46,824 nt of DNA from Methanothrix sp. (GTDB lineage: Archaea; Halobacteriota; Methanosarcinia; Methanotrichales; Methanotrichaceae), in the NCBI GenBank assembly GCA_018052825.1, contig JAGPMN010000009.1, forward strand, positions 1 to 46,824. Reading direction: 5' to 3'. Shown piece after piece: positions 31,843 to 40,939 of this stretch. Position 1 is the stretch's first letter; every line of letters starts with the position of its first letter. Below the pieces are notes generated by a model, which made no database searches, had not been told where the DNA came from, and was given only the letters and a program-made list of their open reading frames with translations. Made by a program: the position numbers and the translations under genes.

Positions 31843-32957
31843 GCGAAAGCATTTCCGCAGAGGGAAAGCCTGTTGACTTCGCCACCCTGGAGAGGTATCC
31901 CCGCCTGCTGGCGGAAGCAGTTCCCAATGAAAAGTGCCTTCCCTGTCTGCTCTGCCAGCCGGTCTGCCCGGGCCAGGCCATAAAGGTCGCATTCAATAAA
32001 ACCCGCGAGGACTACGGCCCCCTCCGGACGGGTGTCAAAGGCAAGATCGCAGTCGATCCTGAGAAGTGCAACCTCTGCGGCAGGTGTGCTGCATTCTGCA
32101 AGGCCTTCCTGCTCACAGACAGGACGGAGCGGGAGAAGGAGCCCCGCAACCTTGTGCCTTACGAGCAGCTCTTCGTGGACGAGGAGCTTTGCGACTACTG
32201 CGGCCTGTGCGCGCCCATATGCCCGGAGGAGGCCATATCCGTAGAGGGCGAGCCCCTTGATGTGCCTGAGGATGAGAAGGAGTTCTCCGGCGAGATCTCC
32301 GTCGACCAGAGCCTTTGCATCGGCTGCGGCAGGTGTGCTCTGGTCTGCCCCTACCAGGCCATGGACATCAAGAAGCCCTTTGAGGGCGAGATCAACCTCA
32401 TCGAAAAGAACCTCGTGCGCTGCGATCCCCTCGGCTGCCAGGCCTGCTTCAATGTCTGCCCTGCCAAATGCTGGTATGTCGACGAGAGGGGCAAGGCTGC
32501 GCCTGTCAAGGAGCAGTGCATATTCTGCGGGGCCTGCCAGAAGGCCTGCCCGGTTTCAGCTATAGATGTGCGGCGCTCGGATGTGCGGCATACGGAGATT
32601 AAAGAGACGCCATGGGCTGAGGAGTGGAAGCAGGCAATATCCGCCATAAAGACAGGCCAGCGCTCCCGTCCAGATGTGAGCGGCGCAGTCTCGCCGCCAG
32701 AGATCGAAAGGCAGCCAATGCCCGCCCCGGAGAGGCCGCAGGTCGACCCGGAGCTGCTCGCCCGCGTCGACGAGGCCCTATCGCCAATGCTCTCCCTCCT
32801 CAAAAAGCCCAGGTTGCGGCAGATCATGGAGAGAGAGCCGGTGGACGTGGCCGTGGCCAGGATCGCAGAGAGGATTAAAAAGGATGCTCCTGAGAGCAAT
32901 GCCGGTGGCACAGAGCATCCCGTCAGGGCAGCAGATGCCAGCCAGGAGGCGAGCTGA
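31839..32957 (+). CDS. Polyferredoxin with six 4Fe-4S motifs
   Basis: The 372-residue protein carries six cluster motifs: CLPCLLCQPVCP, CNLCGRCAAFCK, CDYCGLCAPICP, CIGCGRCALVCP, C-x-x-x-GCQACFNVCP (slightly irregular) and CIFCGACQKACP. About 110 residues with no cysteines follow, Pro-rich then helical. The motif layout is like the polyferredoxins of Mvh and Fwd systems in methanogens, which conduct electrons between redox enzymes. Its place between hdrA and hdrC, with four-base and one-base overlaps at its ends, suggests it is a subunit or partner of this Hdr complex. Confidence 0.88.
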   Translation: MSESISAEGKPVDFATLERYPRLLAEAVPNEKCLPCLLCQPVCPGQAIKVAFNKTREDYGPLRTGVKGKIAVDPEKCNLCGRCAAFCKAFLLTDRTEREKEPRNLVPYEQLFVDEELCDYCGLCAPICPEEAISVEGEPLDVPEDEKEFSGEISVDQSLCIGCGRCALVCPYQAMDIKKPFEGEINLIEKNLVRCDPLGCQACFNVCPAKCWYVDERGKAAPVKEQCIFCGACQKACPVSAIDVRRSDVRHTEIKETPWAEEWKQAISAIKTGQRSRPDVSGAVSPPEIERQPMPAPERPQVDPELLARVDEALSPMLSLLKKPRLRQIMEREPVDVAVARIAERIKKDAPESNAGGTEHPVRAADASQEAS

Positions 32958-33487
32958 TGGCGGCATTGACGAATGACTTTAAGGCAGAGGTCGCCCGCCT
33001 GGCAGGGGAGGAGTTTTTGACCTGCATTCAGTGCGGCACCTGCTCGGCTAGCTGCCCCACTGCGAGCCTCATGAACCCGAGCATCCGAAGGCTGATCAAG
33101 CTATGTCTGGAGGGCAAAAGGGATGAGGCCGTAAATAGCGACTCCCTCTGGCTCTGCACCTCCTGCCTGCTCTGCACAGTCCGCTGCCCGCGCGGCATCC
33201 GCCCGAAGGCAGTTGTCTCTGCTCTCAAGGAGATGGCTGAGAGGGAGGGGCGGGGAGCCCAGCCCGCGGATGCGGCCTACGAGCGGCTCTTTTTGAAGCA
33301 GATTGAGGATTATGGCCGCATATCCGAGCTCTCTCTGACCGGCCAGTTCCTGCTGGCCTATCCCCAGGGTATGGTGCAGTCCATGCAGATAGGCCTGGAG
33401 CTGCTTGCCAGGGGCAAGATCGGCCTGGATATGGAGGGTATTGATGGTCGGGATGAGGTCAAGAGGATCATTGAGAAGCTGAGGTGA
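32957..33487 (+). CDS. hdrC: HdrC, heterodisulfide reductase iron-sulfur subunit
   Basis: HdrC carries two 4Fe-4S clusters that pass electrons from HdrA to the catalytic HdrB. The 176-residue protein has CIQCGTCSASCPTASLM (near residues 23-39) and CTSCLLCTVRCPRGI, followed by the helical region typical of the soluble HdrC (FLLAYPQGMVQSMQIGLEL). The size is normal for cytoplasmic HdrC. Its ATG shares one base with the stop of the polyferredoxin, and the gene runs into the ribosome-binding site of hdrB. Confidence 0.93.
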   Translation: MAALTNDFKAEVARLAGEEFLTCIQCGTCSASCPTASLMNPSIRRLIKLCLEGKRDEAVNSDSLWLCTSCLLCTVRCPRGIRPKAVVSALKEMAEREGRGAQPADAAYERLFLKQIEDYGRISELSLTGQFLLAYPQGMVQSMQIGLELLARGKIGLDMEGIDGRDEVKRIIEKLR

Positions 33488-33492
33488 TAGAC

Positions 33493-34341
33493 ATGAAGCT
33501 GGCATACTATCCGGGGTGCGTTTCCAAATCCACAGGCAGGGAGATGGACGCTTCGACCAGGGCAGTCTGTGCGGCTCTGGGCATACAGCTCGAGGAGCTG
33601 GACGACTGGAACTGCTGCGGGGCGACGCATGTCTCAAACGAGCTGGTGGCCACAGGCCTGTCGGCCCGAAATATGGCCAGGACGGGTCTGCCCATCATGA
33701 CCCCCTGCTCAATCTGCTACAGCAACCTGAGGGCTGCTGCCGAGCGGCTGCGGGATCCGGAGACCCTGCAGCGGGTGAACGCCGTCCTCGACAAAAAGTA
33801 CAGCGGGGCCACCGTCAGGCATGCCATCGATGTCATTTTAGAGTCGCTTGCTGAGAAGGATGAGAGGATTGTCCTGCCCCTGCGGGGGCTCAAGGTCGCC
33901 CCTTACTACGGCTGCCTTCTCACACGTCCCAGGGGCGTGGACAGCCCTGAGTATCCCACTCTGATTGAAAAGCTGATCAGAAGGCTACAGGCCGAGCCGG
34001 TGGACTTCCGCCTCAAGACCTTCTGCTGCGGCGGGCCCATATTCCTGCCCCGGCAGGAGGCAGCGGAGGACATCGCCTTTCAGATCCTCTCGGGGGCCAA
34101 AAAGGCCGGCGCAGAGGTCATAGTCACAGTCTGCCCCCTCTGCCACCTCATGCTCGACGCCAGGCAAAAGGCATTGGAGCAGAAGCGCGGAGAGGCGATC
34201 GGCATTCCTGTGCTCTATGTGACCCAGCTGGCGGGAGTAGCCCTGGGCCTCGGCCCCGAGGAGCTGGGGCTGCTGATGAACTCCGTCTCGCCCATGCCGA
34301 TAGTGGAGAATGCCTGCGAGAGGATGGCGGAGCTGGCATAG
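33493..34341 (+). CDS. hdrB: HdrB, heterodisulfide reductase catalytic subunit
   Basis: HdrB reduces CoM-S-S-CoB at two non-cubane 4Fe-4S clusters. The 282-residue product begins MKLAYYPGCVSKSTGREM and has both CCG-type cluster motifs: WNCCGATHV with upstream YYPGC and downstream MTPCSICYSNL, and TFCCGGPIFL with PYYGCLL and VCPLCHLML. The start is ATG 33493, five bases after AGGTGA; an in-frame GTG at 33484 would overlap that signal. It is the last gene of the operon, six bases after hdrC. The convergent phosphorylase gene ends eight bases downstream. Confidence 0.94.
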   Translation: MKLAYYPGCVSKSTGREMDASTRAVCAALGIQLEELDDWNCCGATHVSNELVATGLSARNMARTGLPIMTPCSICYSNLRAAAERLRDPETLQRVNAVLDKKYSGATVRHAIDVILESLAEKDERIVLPLRGLKVAPYYGCLLTRPRGVDSPEYPTLIEKLIRRLQAEPVDFRLKTFCCGGPIFLPRQEAAEDIAFQILSGAKKAGAEVIVTVCPLCHLMLDARQKALEQKRGEAIGIPVLYVTQLAGVALGLGPEELGLLMNSVSPMPIVENACERMAELA

Positions 34342-34349
34342 CATGATGC

Positions 34350-36536
34350 TCAAATTCCCTTGAACAGGTCAGTCTTACCCCTGCTCCTCGCCCTGAGGTG
34401 CTCAGCACTCAAGGCCGACTGAATGGCCTTCCTGTAAAATCTATCCATATACTCCTTGGCCATCCTCCGGGCGCTGAACTGGTGGCCTGTCACCTTTATG
34501 GCCTCCTTCATCATCTTCACCCAGCCGTGCGAGAGGCCGTCCTCGTCAACATTGTAGTAGAGGGGCACAATCTCCTTCTCCAGAAGATCATATATCGCCG
34601 CTGCGTCTCTTGCGTCCCTGTCCGGCCCCTCTGCTCCCTGCACTGCCCAGCCATTCCTGCCGTTATAGCCCTCAATCCACCAGCCGTCCAGTATGGATAG
34701 CTGGGGCACTCCGTTGAGTGTGGCCTTCATGCCTGAGGTTCCGCTGGCCTCCATGGGCGGCAGGGGATTGTTCACCCAGACATCAACGCCGTGCACCAGA
34801 TACTGCGCCAGCAGCTCATCGTAGTCCTCCACGTAGGCGATGCGCCCGCCGAAGGCCTGGTCTTTGGCTGCATTGAAGACCTGCTGGAGCAGCAGCTTGC
34901 TCTGCTGGTCATCCTCGTGGGCCTTTCCGGCAAATACGATCTGCACCGGCCTCCATGGATCGCTCACAATCCTGGCCAGCCTGGCCACATCCTGGAGGAG
35001 GAGCGTGGGCCGCTTGTATGAGGCGAACCGCCGGGCGAAGCCCAAAGTGAGGGCTTCGGACTCCAGCAGCACCCCCGAGGCCATTATATTATTGGGATCC
35101 GAGCCTGCCTGGCGCCATTTGTCCCGGGCCCGCTCCCTGATCTTGGAGATCAGCATCTCCTTCATGCACTTGTGGTGCTCCCATAATACGGAGTCGGGCA
35201 TCTCATCTATCAGCTCCCATGTGGCTGGATGGTCGTGCTCCTCCAGCCAGGTCCTGCCCAGGTAGCGGTTCAATATCACATCGCCCAGCCGCCGGTCGAT
35301 CCATGAGGGCACATGCACTCCATTGGTTATGTGCTCGATTGGAACCTCCTCCAAAGGAATCTCCGGCCACAGTTGCTGCCACATGCTGCGGCTGACCTCT
35401 CCATGCTTTTTGCTCACGGCATTTCGAAATGCTGAGCAGCGCAGGGCAAAGGCGGTCATGTTGAAGCACTCCGGCCTGGCAGGATTGGTCCCCAGGCGGA
35501 AGAACTCGTCGCGGGATAGCTCCAGGGTGGGAAGGTATGCGCCGAAGTACTTGTCCATCAGCTGATAGGAGAACACATCATGCCCCGCCGGAACAGGGGT
35601 ATGGGTGGTAAAGACTGTGGTGTTCCTGACCTCCTCGAAGGCGTCAGTGTAGCTCATTCCCGCCCCCACCCGCTCTCTGATCCTCTCCAAAACGGCAAAG
35701 GCAGGATGCCCCTCATTGCAATGCAGTACCGAGTACTCTATTCCCAAAGCCCGCAGTAGGCACACACCTCCAACGCCGAGGACGATCTCCTGACGCAGGC
35801 GCTGCTCCAGGTCTCCTGTGTAAAGGCGGTCGGATATGATGCGATTCCAGGGCTCATTGGCCTCGCTGGATGTGTCGATCAGATAGAGGCTGGTCCTTCC
35901 CACATCCACCGTCCAGACCTCTAGGTAGATGGGCGGGTCCATGACTGGAATTTTGATGGACAGAGGCTCGCCGCTCTTATCCATGATCCTTCTGATTGGA
36001 GCGTTCTCCCTGTCCACTATCTCGCAGGCCCCCACCTGCCAGCCATCCGGGGAGATCATCTGGCGCAGGTAGCCCTGAGGATACATGAATCCCACTCCGA
36101 CGAGAGGCACGCCGAGGTCGCTGCACTCCTTGAGAAAGTCGCCCGCTAAAAAGCCGAGGCCTCCGGCATAGAAGGGCAGGGCATGATGCAGGCCGTACTC
36201 AGCAGAGAAGTAGGCGATCCTGGCTCTCTCCTGCTCGGAGGTGCTGCGGAAGAACCAGCCTCCGCGGGGGTTCATGTAGCCTTCGAAGCGAGCCATCACA
36301 GCCTCGTAATGCCTCATGAAATGGGGATCGGAGCAGGCCGCTTTCAGGGCATCGCCATCCATGCGGTTGAGCATCTTGACGGGATTGTGGTTGCTCAGGT
36401 ACCATCCCTGGCGGCTGAGGAGCTTGAATAGTGCCCGGCCCTCCGGGTGCCAGCTCCACCAGAGGTTGTAGGCCAGCTCTCGCAGTCCTGATATCTCTTC
36501 CGGCAGATGGGGAAACTTATCCTTGATTCCTAGCAT
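34350..36536 (-). CDS. glgP: Alpha-glucan (glycogen) phosphorylase
   Basis: This 728-residue enzyme releases glucose-1-phosphate from glycogen. It matches the shorter archaeal/bacterial phosphorylase type: an N-terminal DUF3417-like start (LRELAYNLWWSWHPEGR), AYFSAEYGLHHALPFYAGGLG, LHCNEGHPAF, TTHTPVPAGHD, HITNGVHVPSW, FARRFASYKRPTL, and MEASGTSGMKATLNGV with the Lys that binds pyridoxal phosphate (about residue 602). WWIEGYNGRNGW completes the active-site region. It stands alone between hdrB and the divergent permease. The substrate may be glycogen or maltodextrin; the sequence does not decide. Confidence 0.93.
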   Translation of the reverse strand: MLGIKDKFPHLPEEISGLRELAYNLWWSWHPEGRALFKLLSRQGWYLSNHNPVKMLNRMDGDALKAACSDPHFMRHYEAVMARFEGYMNPRGGWFFRSTSEQERARIAYFSAEYGLHHALPFYAGGLGFLAGDFLKECSDLGVPLVGVGFMYPQGYLRQMISPDGWQVGACEIVDRENAPIRRIMDKSGEPLSIKIPVMDPPIYLEVWTVDVGRTSLYLIDTSSEANEPWNRIISDRLYTGDLEQRLRQEIVLGVGGVCLLRALGIEYSVLHCNEGHPAFAVLERIRERVGAGMSYTDAFEEVRNTTVFTTHTPVPAGHDVFSYQLMDKYFGAYLPTLELSRDEFFRLGTNPARPECFNMTAFALRCSAFRNAVSKKHGEVSRSMWQQLWPEIPLEEVPIEHITNGVHVPSWIDRRLGDVILNRYLGRTWLEEHDHPATWELIDEMPDSVLWEHHKCMKEMLISKIRERARDKWRQAGSDPNNIMASGVLLESEALTLGFARRFASYKRPTLLLQDVARLARIVSDPWRPVQIVFAGKAHEDDQQSKLLLQQVFNAAKDQAFGGRIAYVEDYDELLAQYLVHGVDVWVNNPLPPMEASGTSGMKATLNGVPQLSILDGWWIEGYNGRNGWAVQGAEGPDRDARDAAAIYDLLEKEIVPLYYNVDEDGLSHGWVKMMKEAIKVTGHQFSARRMAKEYMDRFYRKAIQSALSAEHLRARSRGKTDLFKGI

Positions 36537-36665
36537 GAGTGCGTCAGCTCCAGCGATAGCAACTTCTCAACTCTTCTCAGATATAGGCTTCTATGGCTGT
36601 CTGGAGGCGATGGAGAATGGCGACATACCCAAAATCATTAATAGAATACAGCTAACATCGATTTT

Positions 36666-37973
36666 ATGGAGGGAAAGGTCCCGCTCCGCCGCGCTTTAGG
36701 TCTATTTGAGGTCACTGTATCCGGCATAGGCATCATCCTTGGAGCCGGCATATATTCCCTCCTCGGCCAGGCTGCGGGCCTTGCAGGAAACGCCGTCTGG
36801 ATATCCTTTCTGCTCTCTGCCGTCGTGGCCGTATTCACTGGCCTGTCATATGCCGAGCTGGCATCCATGTTCCCAAAAGCCAGCGCTGAGTATGAGTATA
36901 CATCTCAGGCCTTCGGCCGCTTTCCGGCTTTCGTCATCGGGTGGCTGATCATATTCAGCGGGGTGATCGGGGCGGCGACTGTAGCCCTCGGGTTCGCTGG
37001 CTACCTGCGGGCTCTGACAGGCGCGCCCCTTCTGCCCGCAGCCCTGCTGCTCCTGGCAGCCCTCTCAGCAGTGGTCATTTTGGGAATCAAGCAGTCCGCC
37101 CGGCTGGCCGTAGCCTTCACAGCCATCGAGATTTCGGGGATGGTGCTGGTGGTGCTCATAGGCATTCCATACATCGGCAGGGCCGACTATTTTGAGATGT
37201 CTCCTCTGGGCCTCTCCGGCATATTTCGGGCCTCGGCTCTGATATTCTTTGCCTTTCTCGGCTTTGAGGAGATGGTCAAGCTCTCCGAGGAGGCAAAGGA
37301 CCCTGAGAAGAACATACCCAGGGCCCTCATCCTGGCCATTTCTGGGAGCATTGTGATCTACATCATGGTGGCGCTCTCTGCGGTGAGCGTTCTCGGCTGG
37401 GAGAGGCTGAGCAGCTCCACGGCTCCCTTCTCGGACATCGGCCGCTCAGCCCTCGGACAGGAGGCATCAGCGGTCCTGTCTGTCATAGCCCTCTTTGCCA
37501 CCACAAATACAGTCCTGCTCATGCTGGTCTCCTCCTCCCGCATCATCTACGGCATGGCCGGGTCCTGCTGCCTGCCCACCTGGCTGGCATCTGTCCATCC
37601 CAGGAGGCAGACGCCCTGGCGGGCCTCTCTGCTATCCATGCTCCTCTCCATGGCCTTCGTCTTCCTTGGGGACATCGCCCTCGTGGCCAATATCAACAAC
37701 TTCACAGTATTTGTGACATTCATAGTCATAAATTCGGTCCTCATCGTCCTGAGATACAAAAAACCGCAGATGGAGCGGCCCTTCCGGGTGCCCGTCTCAT
37801 GGGGCAGGCTTCCCCTGCTGCCCCTGCTCGGCATACTGCTCAACGCCTTCATGCTGGTCCATCTCGACAGGCAGGTGATGGCCATAGGCCTGGCCCTGAC
37901 CCTTTCGGGTACTATCGCAGCGCTGGCCAACCGGTGGCGGCGGTCCGGACGGGGCTGTCGGAGGAGGGATTGA
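36666..37973 (+). CDS. APC family amino acid permease
   Basis: A 435-residue membrane protein with about 12 hydrophobic segments. ALGLFEVTVSGIGIILGAGIYSLLGQAAG is the first helix with the broken GIG-x-G-x-GIY substrate-binding motif, and FAFLGFEEMVKLSEEAKDPEKNIPRALI is the conserved helix 6-7 region. These mark the amino acid-polyamine-organocation superfamily. The substrate is not known. The ATG at 36666 is 129 bases from the divergent phosphorylase gene, with an AT-rich CATTAATAGAAT stretch about 25 bases before it, suggesting a short or absent leader. Its last 62 bases overlap the end of the convergent phosphoesterase gene. Confidence 0.88.
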   Translation: MEGKVPLRRALGLFEVTVSGIGIILGAGIYSLLGQAAGLAGNAVWISFLLSAVVAVFTGLSYAELASMFPKASAEYEYTSQAFGRFPAFVIGWLIIFSGVIGAATVALGFAGYLRALTGAPLLPAALLLLAALSAVVILGIKQSARLAVAFTAIEISGMVLVVLIGIPYIGRADYFEMSPLGLSGIFRASALIFFAFLGFEEMVKLSEEAKDPEKNIPRALILAISGSIVIYIMVALSAVSVLGWERLSSSTAPFSDIGRSALGQEASAVLSVIALFATTNTVLLMLVSSSRIIYGMAGSCCLPTWLASVHPRRQTPWRASLLSMLLSMAFVFLGDIALVANINNFTVFVTFIVINSVLIVLRYKKPQMERPFRVPVSWGRLPLLPLLGILLNAFMLVHLDRQVMAIGLALTLSGTIAALANRWRRSGRGCRRRD

Positions 37974-38514
37974 GGCGAGGATTGTTCGCACTCTCCGCCA
38001 GCCTTCCAGCGAACCTGAGATAACTGCAGGCAGGGCTGCCCAGTGGGATGATGCTCCCCTCTATTCTGCCGTCTTCGATCACCAGCTCTGCTAAGGAGGG
38101 GGCCGACATGCGCGGCAGTGTGGTGCTTCCCGGGCAGATGAGAAGATGCCTGTCCTTTTCGATGATGGGGCGGTGGAGGTGGCCGAATACCAGCACGGAG
38201 ACGTCCATCTCCCTTGCCATCATCTCCGCTCCCACCAGGTCGGAGCCGTGCGATGCCATGTGCACGAGGCCGATCCTGACGCCCTCCACATCGATGACCT
38301 TTCGCTCCGGCAGGAGCCTTTTCAGTTGTGCGCAGTCGGAGTTGCCGTGCACAGCCTCAAGCCTGCCAAGCTCCTCCAGGGCGGCGCGGCACTCTTCGGA
38401 TACGAAGTCGCCGGCGTGCAAAATGAGGTCGGCGCCTCTGGCCAGCGATGCTACGGCCGGCCGGAGCGCCTCACCCTCCAGGTGGGTGTCTGAGAGAGCT
38501 ATTATTCGGGCCAT
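37912..38514 (-). CDS. YfcE/MJ0936-type metallophosphoesterase
   Basis: A 200-residue protein with the motifs of the small calcineurin-like phosphoesterases: ALSDTHLEG (D8, H10), LILHAGDFVS, AVHGNSDC, LVHMASHGSD and LVFGHLHRP. These residues bind two metal ions. Homologs such as MJ0936 cleave phosphodiesters or cyclic nucleotides in vitro, but the natural substrate is unknown. The C-terminal 45 residues extend past the usual fold and are encoded in the overlap with the permease gene. Its ATG overlaps the stop of the upstream tandem-SIS gene (ATGA), so the two are translationally coupled. Confidence 0.87.
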   Translation of the reverse strand: MARIIALSDTHLEGEALRPAVASLARGADLILHAGDFVSEECRAALEELGRLEAVHGNSDCAQLKRLLPERKVIDVEGVRIGLVHMASHGSDLVGAEMMAREMDVSVLVFGHLHRPIIEKDRHLLICPGSTTLPRMSAPSLAELVIEDGRIEGSIIPLGSPACSYLRFAGRLAESANNPRLNPSSDSPVRTAATGWPALR

Positions 38515-39704
38515 CAGACGTGCATCCTTCTCATTCCGGCCTCAACGATTCCAAGAAACTCCGCTCCCACCGCCACAGCACTGTTGGTAAAGACTGAGGC
38601 ATTGATCTCAAATATGGGGTAGCGGAATTTCGTGTAGTCTGACATCAGCCAGGTGGTGGAGCTGGTGTCCCCCATGAACAGATCTCTGTACTCCGGCTTG
38701 ACCGGAATTAGGGCTATATCATTCTCCCGATCGTGCTTTTTGAGGAGCATTACCTCTCGGGAGGATGGGTTGGCTGTGATGGGCATCACATCGGAGCCGT
38801 GGCTCAGGGCGGCAACTGTCCCCTCTAAGGCCTCATATGTGTTGCCTGTTCCGGTTATTGGAATGTATACATCCCCTATCTGAAAGCTTGGCGTATTAAA
38901 ATCTCTCTCCCAGTAGCTGATTTTGTTCAAGTGGGTAAACCTCATCTCAAAGGCGCGGGCCACGAGGCCGGACCTGCCCACTCCGCCGATGATATACCGC
39001 CCGCTTCTGGGAAGCAGCCTGCTAAACCAGTGCTCCAGATATTCCGCATCCATGCCTTTGATGAGACGGGCATTCTCCTCAAAGTCCCTGATGGTGGTGC
39101 GGTACTGGGGGCATGAGGGGTTGCATATGCCCTTGAGGCGGGACTGGATGTCCGGAAACAGGGCGTTGAGGAATGCCAGGACCTCCAGCTCGAACTCGGT
39201 GCCCATTGGAGAGAGCCTCGACCTGCTGTCCTTGTCTGTGGACTGCTTGGTCCTGGCCTTGAACACCAGCACGGAACCACGCTCGTACTCGCTGACCATC
39301 TTATAGGCAGTGCCGTTCTCGTTCGCAGTTATGAGCTTGATCTCCCCTCCCAGGGTGATGATGTCGTCGATATACTTGTTGACGGCTAACGTCTCCCCCG
39401 ACCCGGAGATGGCAATGCCCAGGTTCTTGCCCTTCCTGTAGTGCCTCTGCACCGGGTCCTCTAAAGTGAAGGGAAAGACATTCTCGAAGTGGTTCTGGAT
39501 GAGCTGCAGGAAGCTGTAAAGTGCCAGGGCGGAGCGGCCCGCGGCAAGGCCGTAGACGAACTTGTTCTCAGGTGAGGGTCTCAAGAAATCTGCCATGGAT
39601 TCAGAGAACGCGGCGATGCTTGGTATATCCAGGTCAAGCAGCTTCTCTAAAAAGCCGCACTGAAGCTCTGTGGCCTGCTGGAAGGTCTTAATAAGGCCTG
39701 ACAT
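38514..39704 (-). CDS. Tandem SIS-domain protein
   Basis: The 396-residue protein has two sugar-isomerase (SIS) domains. Domain 1 (about residues 25-200) has FVYGLAAGRSALALYSFLQ and GIAISGSGETLAVNKYI. Domain 2 (about 225-390) has YIIGGVGRSGLVARAFEMRF and YIPITGTGNTYEALEGTVAAL. The segments resemble archaeal 6-phospho-3-hexuloisomerase (IGAGRSG...G-S-G-x-T), doubled in one chain, and domain 1 carries a long insert with CNPSCPQ. It may isomerise or sense a phosphosugar; the substrate is unknown. It lies 41 bases after purP and overlaps the phosphoesterase, forming a three-gene minus-strand operon. Confidence 0.75.
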   Translation of the reverse strand: MSGLIKTFQQATELQCGFLEKLLDLDIPSIAAFSESMADFLRPSPENKFVYGLAAGRSALALYSFLQLIQNHFENVFPFTLEDPVQRHYRKGKNLGIAISGSGETLAVNKYIDDIITLGGEIKLITANENGTAYKMVSEYERGSVLVFKARTKQSTDKDSRSRLSPMGTEFELEVLAFLNALFPDIQSRLKGICNPSCPQYRTTIRDFEENARLIKGMDAEYLEHWFSRLLPRSGRYIIGGVGRSGLVARAFEMRFTHLNKISYWERDFNTPSFQIGDVYIPITGTGNTYEALEGTVAALSHGSDVMPITANPSSREVMLLKKHDRENDIALIPVKPEYRDLFMGDTSSTTWLMSDYTKFRYPIFEINASVFTNSAVAVGAEFLGIVEAGMRRMHV

Positions 39705-39745
39705 GCTGTCACCCTACTAAGACCCACCAAGATAAGCCTTTCTTT

Positions 39746-40816
39746 TCAGGTTATGATCTCATGCAAGAGGCCTCTTTCATTTGCGGATTTGATCTCCTGG
39801 GCTATGCGCCTGCCATTTGAAAGCCCCGGCTCGATGAGGTCAGAATACGGCGACCCGCTAATGTAGAGGTTGGTGCCGGCCACGATCCTGGCGGAGATCT
39901 CGAAGACCTTGAACTCAAGCTCGTCGGTTACTATCGTCTCCAGGCTGAAGGCTCCGATCATGCCTCCGAACAGGTCCAGGCTGGTCTCCACCACCCTCTC
40001 CCCAAGCTCGAAGGCCCTGGGCAGTAACGACTCGCGCAGCACCAGGGGCAGGTTGCCCGTCACCACGAAGCTCGGATAGATGCCGGCTTCGGCCAGCTCC
40101 TTCATGCTGCCTATGCGGAAGATCTCGTCGGCATTGGACTCCACCCTCCTGTCTATGCCCAGCATCTCCAGGGATCCCTTGCTCAGGCGGTATCCCTCCT
40201 GCTTTATGGGCGAGTAGAAGAAGTGAATGTAATATCTGGTGCCCAGTATGAACTCCTGAATTGTGTACCTCTCCTGGGTGCTCATCTTGGCCTGCAGCTC
40301 CTCCTTGGTCTTGGCTATGAAGAATCCGCGGCCGCCCTTGGCACCGTGGTACTTGACTATCACCGGCCGGTCGATATCCTCAGCCTTCTCAAACCGCATG
40401 GGCACATTGACCCCTGCCCGGAGCATCCACTCCCTCTCCATCTCCCTGTCGCTCTCCCAGGCCAAAACCTGGCGGTTTCCAAATGTGGGCACTGCCAGGG
40501 ACTCGAACCTCTCTATTCCCAGATACTCCACAAGAGAGCCGTGAGGGATGATGATGGCGTTCTCGGCGACGAGGTCTCCCGCATAATCTAGGAGCGCCTT
40601 GTAGCTCTCCACGCAGACGAACTTGTCGGGCCGGGCACGGGGGAATGCATCGTAAAAGCGGGGCGGCCGTCCGATGCATATGCCAAGCGTTTTGAAGCCC
40701 TCTTCGCGGGCACCATGGAATATCTGGAGGCTGCTATGGGAGCAAATGGTAGCTATGGTCAGGTTTTTCTTATCGTATCCCTTTAAAATTTCGTGGATAT
40801 CCTCTTTGGAAATCAT
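39746..40816 (-). CDS. purP: PurP, formate-dependent FAICAR synthetase
   Basis: PurP is the archaeal enzyme that makes FAICAR from AICAR, formate and ATP in purine synthesis. The 356-residue sequence fits along its length: the start IATICSHSSLQIFHGAREEGF with the substrate-binding SHS, IIIPHGSLVEYLG, VPTFGNRQVLAWESDR, the ATP-grasp stretch RPVIVKYHGAKGGRGFFIAK, FFYSPIKQEGYRLSKGSLEMLGIDRR and VFEISARIVAGTNLYISGSPY. The ATG at 40814-40816 is divergent from the HisB-like gene, 123 bases away. It is the first gene of the operon with the tandem-SIS and phosphoesterase genes. Confidence 0.94.
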   Translation of the reverse strand: MISKEDIHEILKGYDKKNLTIATICSHSSLQIFHGAREEGFKTLGICIGRPPRFYDAFPRARPDKFVCVESYKALLDYAGDLVAENAIIIPHGSLVEYLGIERFESLAVPTFGNRQVLAWESDREMEREWMLRAGVNVPMRFEKAEDIDRPVIVKYHGAKGGRGFFIAKTKEELQAKMSTQERYTIQEFILGTRYYIHFFYSPIKQEGYRLSKGSLEMLGIDRRVESNADEIFRIGSMKELAEAGIYPSFVVTGNLPLVLRESLLPRAFELGERVVETSLDLFGGMIGAFSLETIVTDELEFKVFEISARIVAGTNLYISGSPYSDLIEPGLSNGRRIAQEIKSANERGLLHEIIT

Positions 40817-40939
40817 GCTGATAACCCTTTACATTATGACCTATGAAAATATAGGGTTGGCCTGAAGGTAGATAAGCCCTTCGGATAGCCATCGCCGGGG
40901 TCGATCGGCTTAAAAATAGGAAGGCATCATTAAGATATC

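Noticed and set aside
34791..35565. Several plus-strand frames within glgP
   Set aside because: They overlap a long, well-supported glycogen phosphorylase gene and have no family features.
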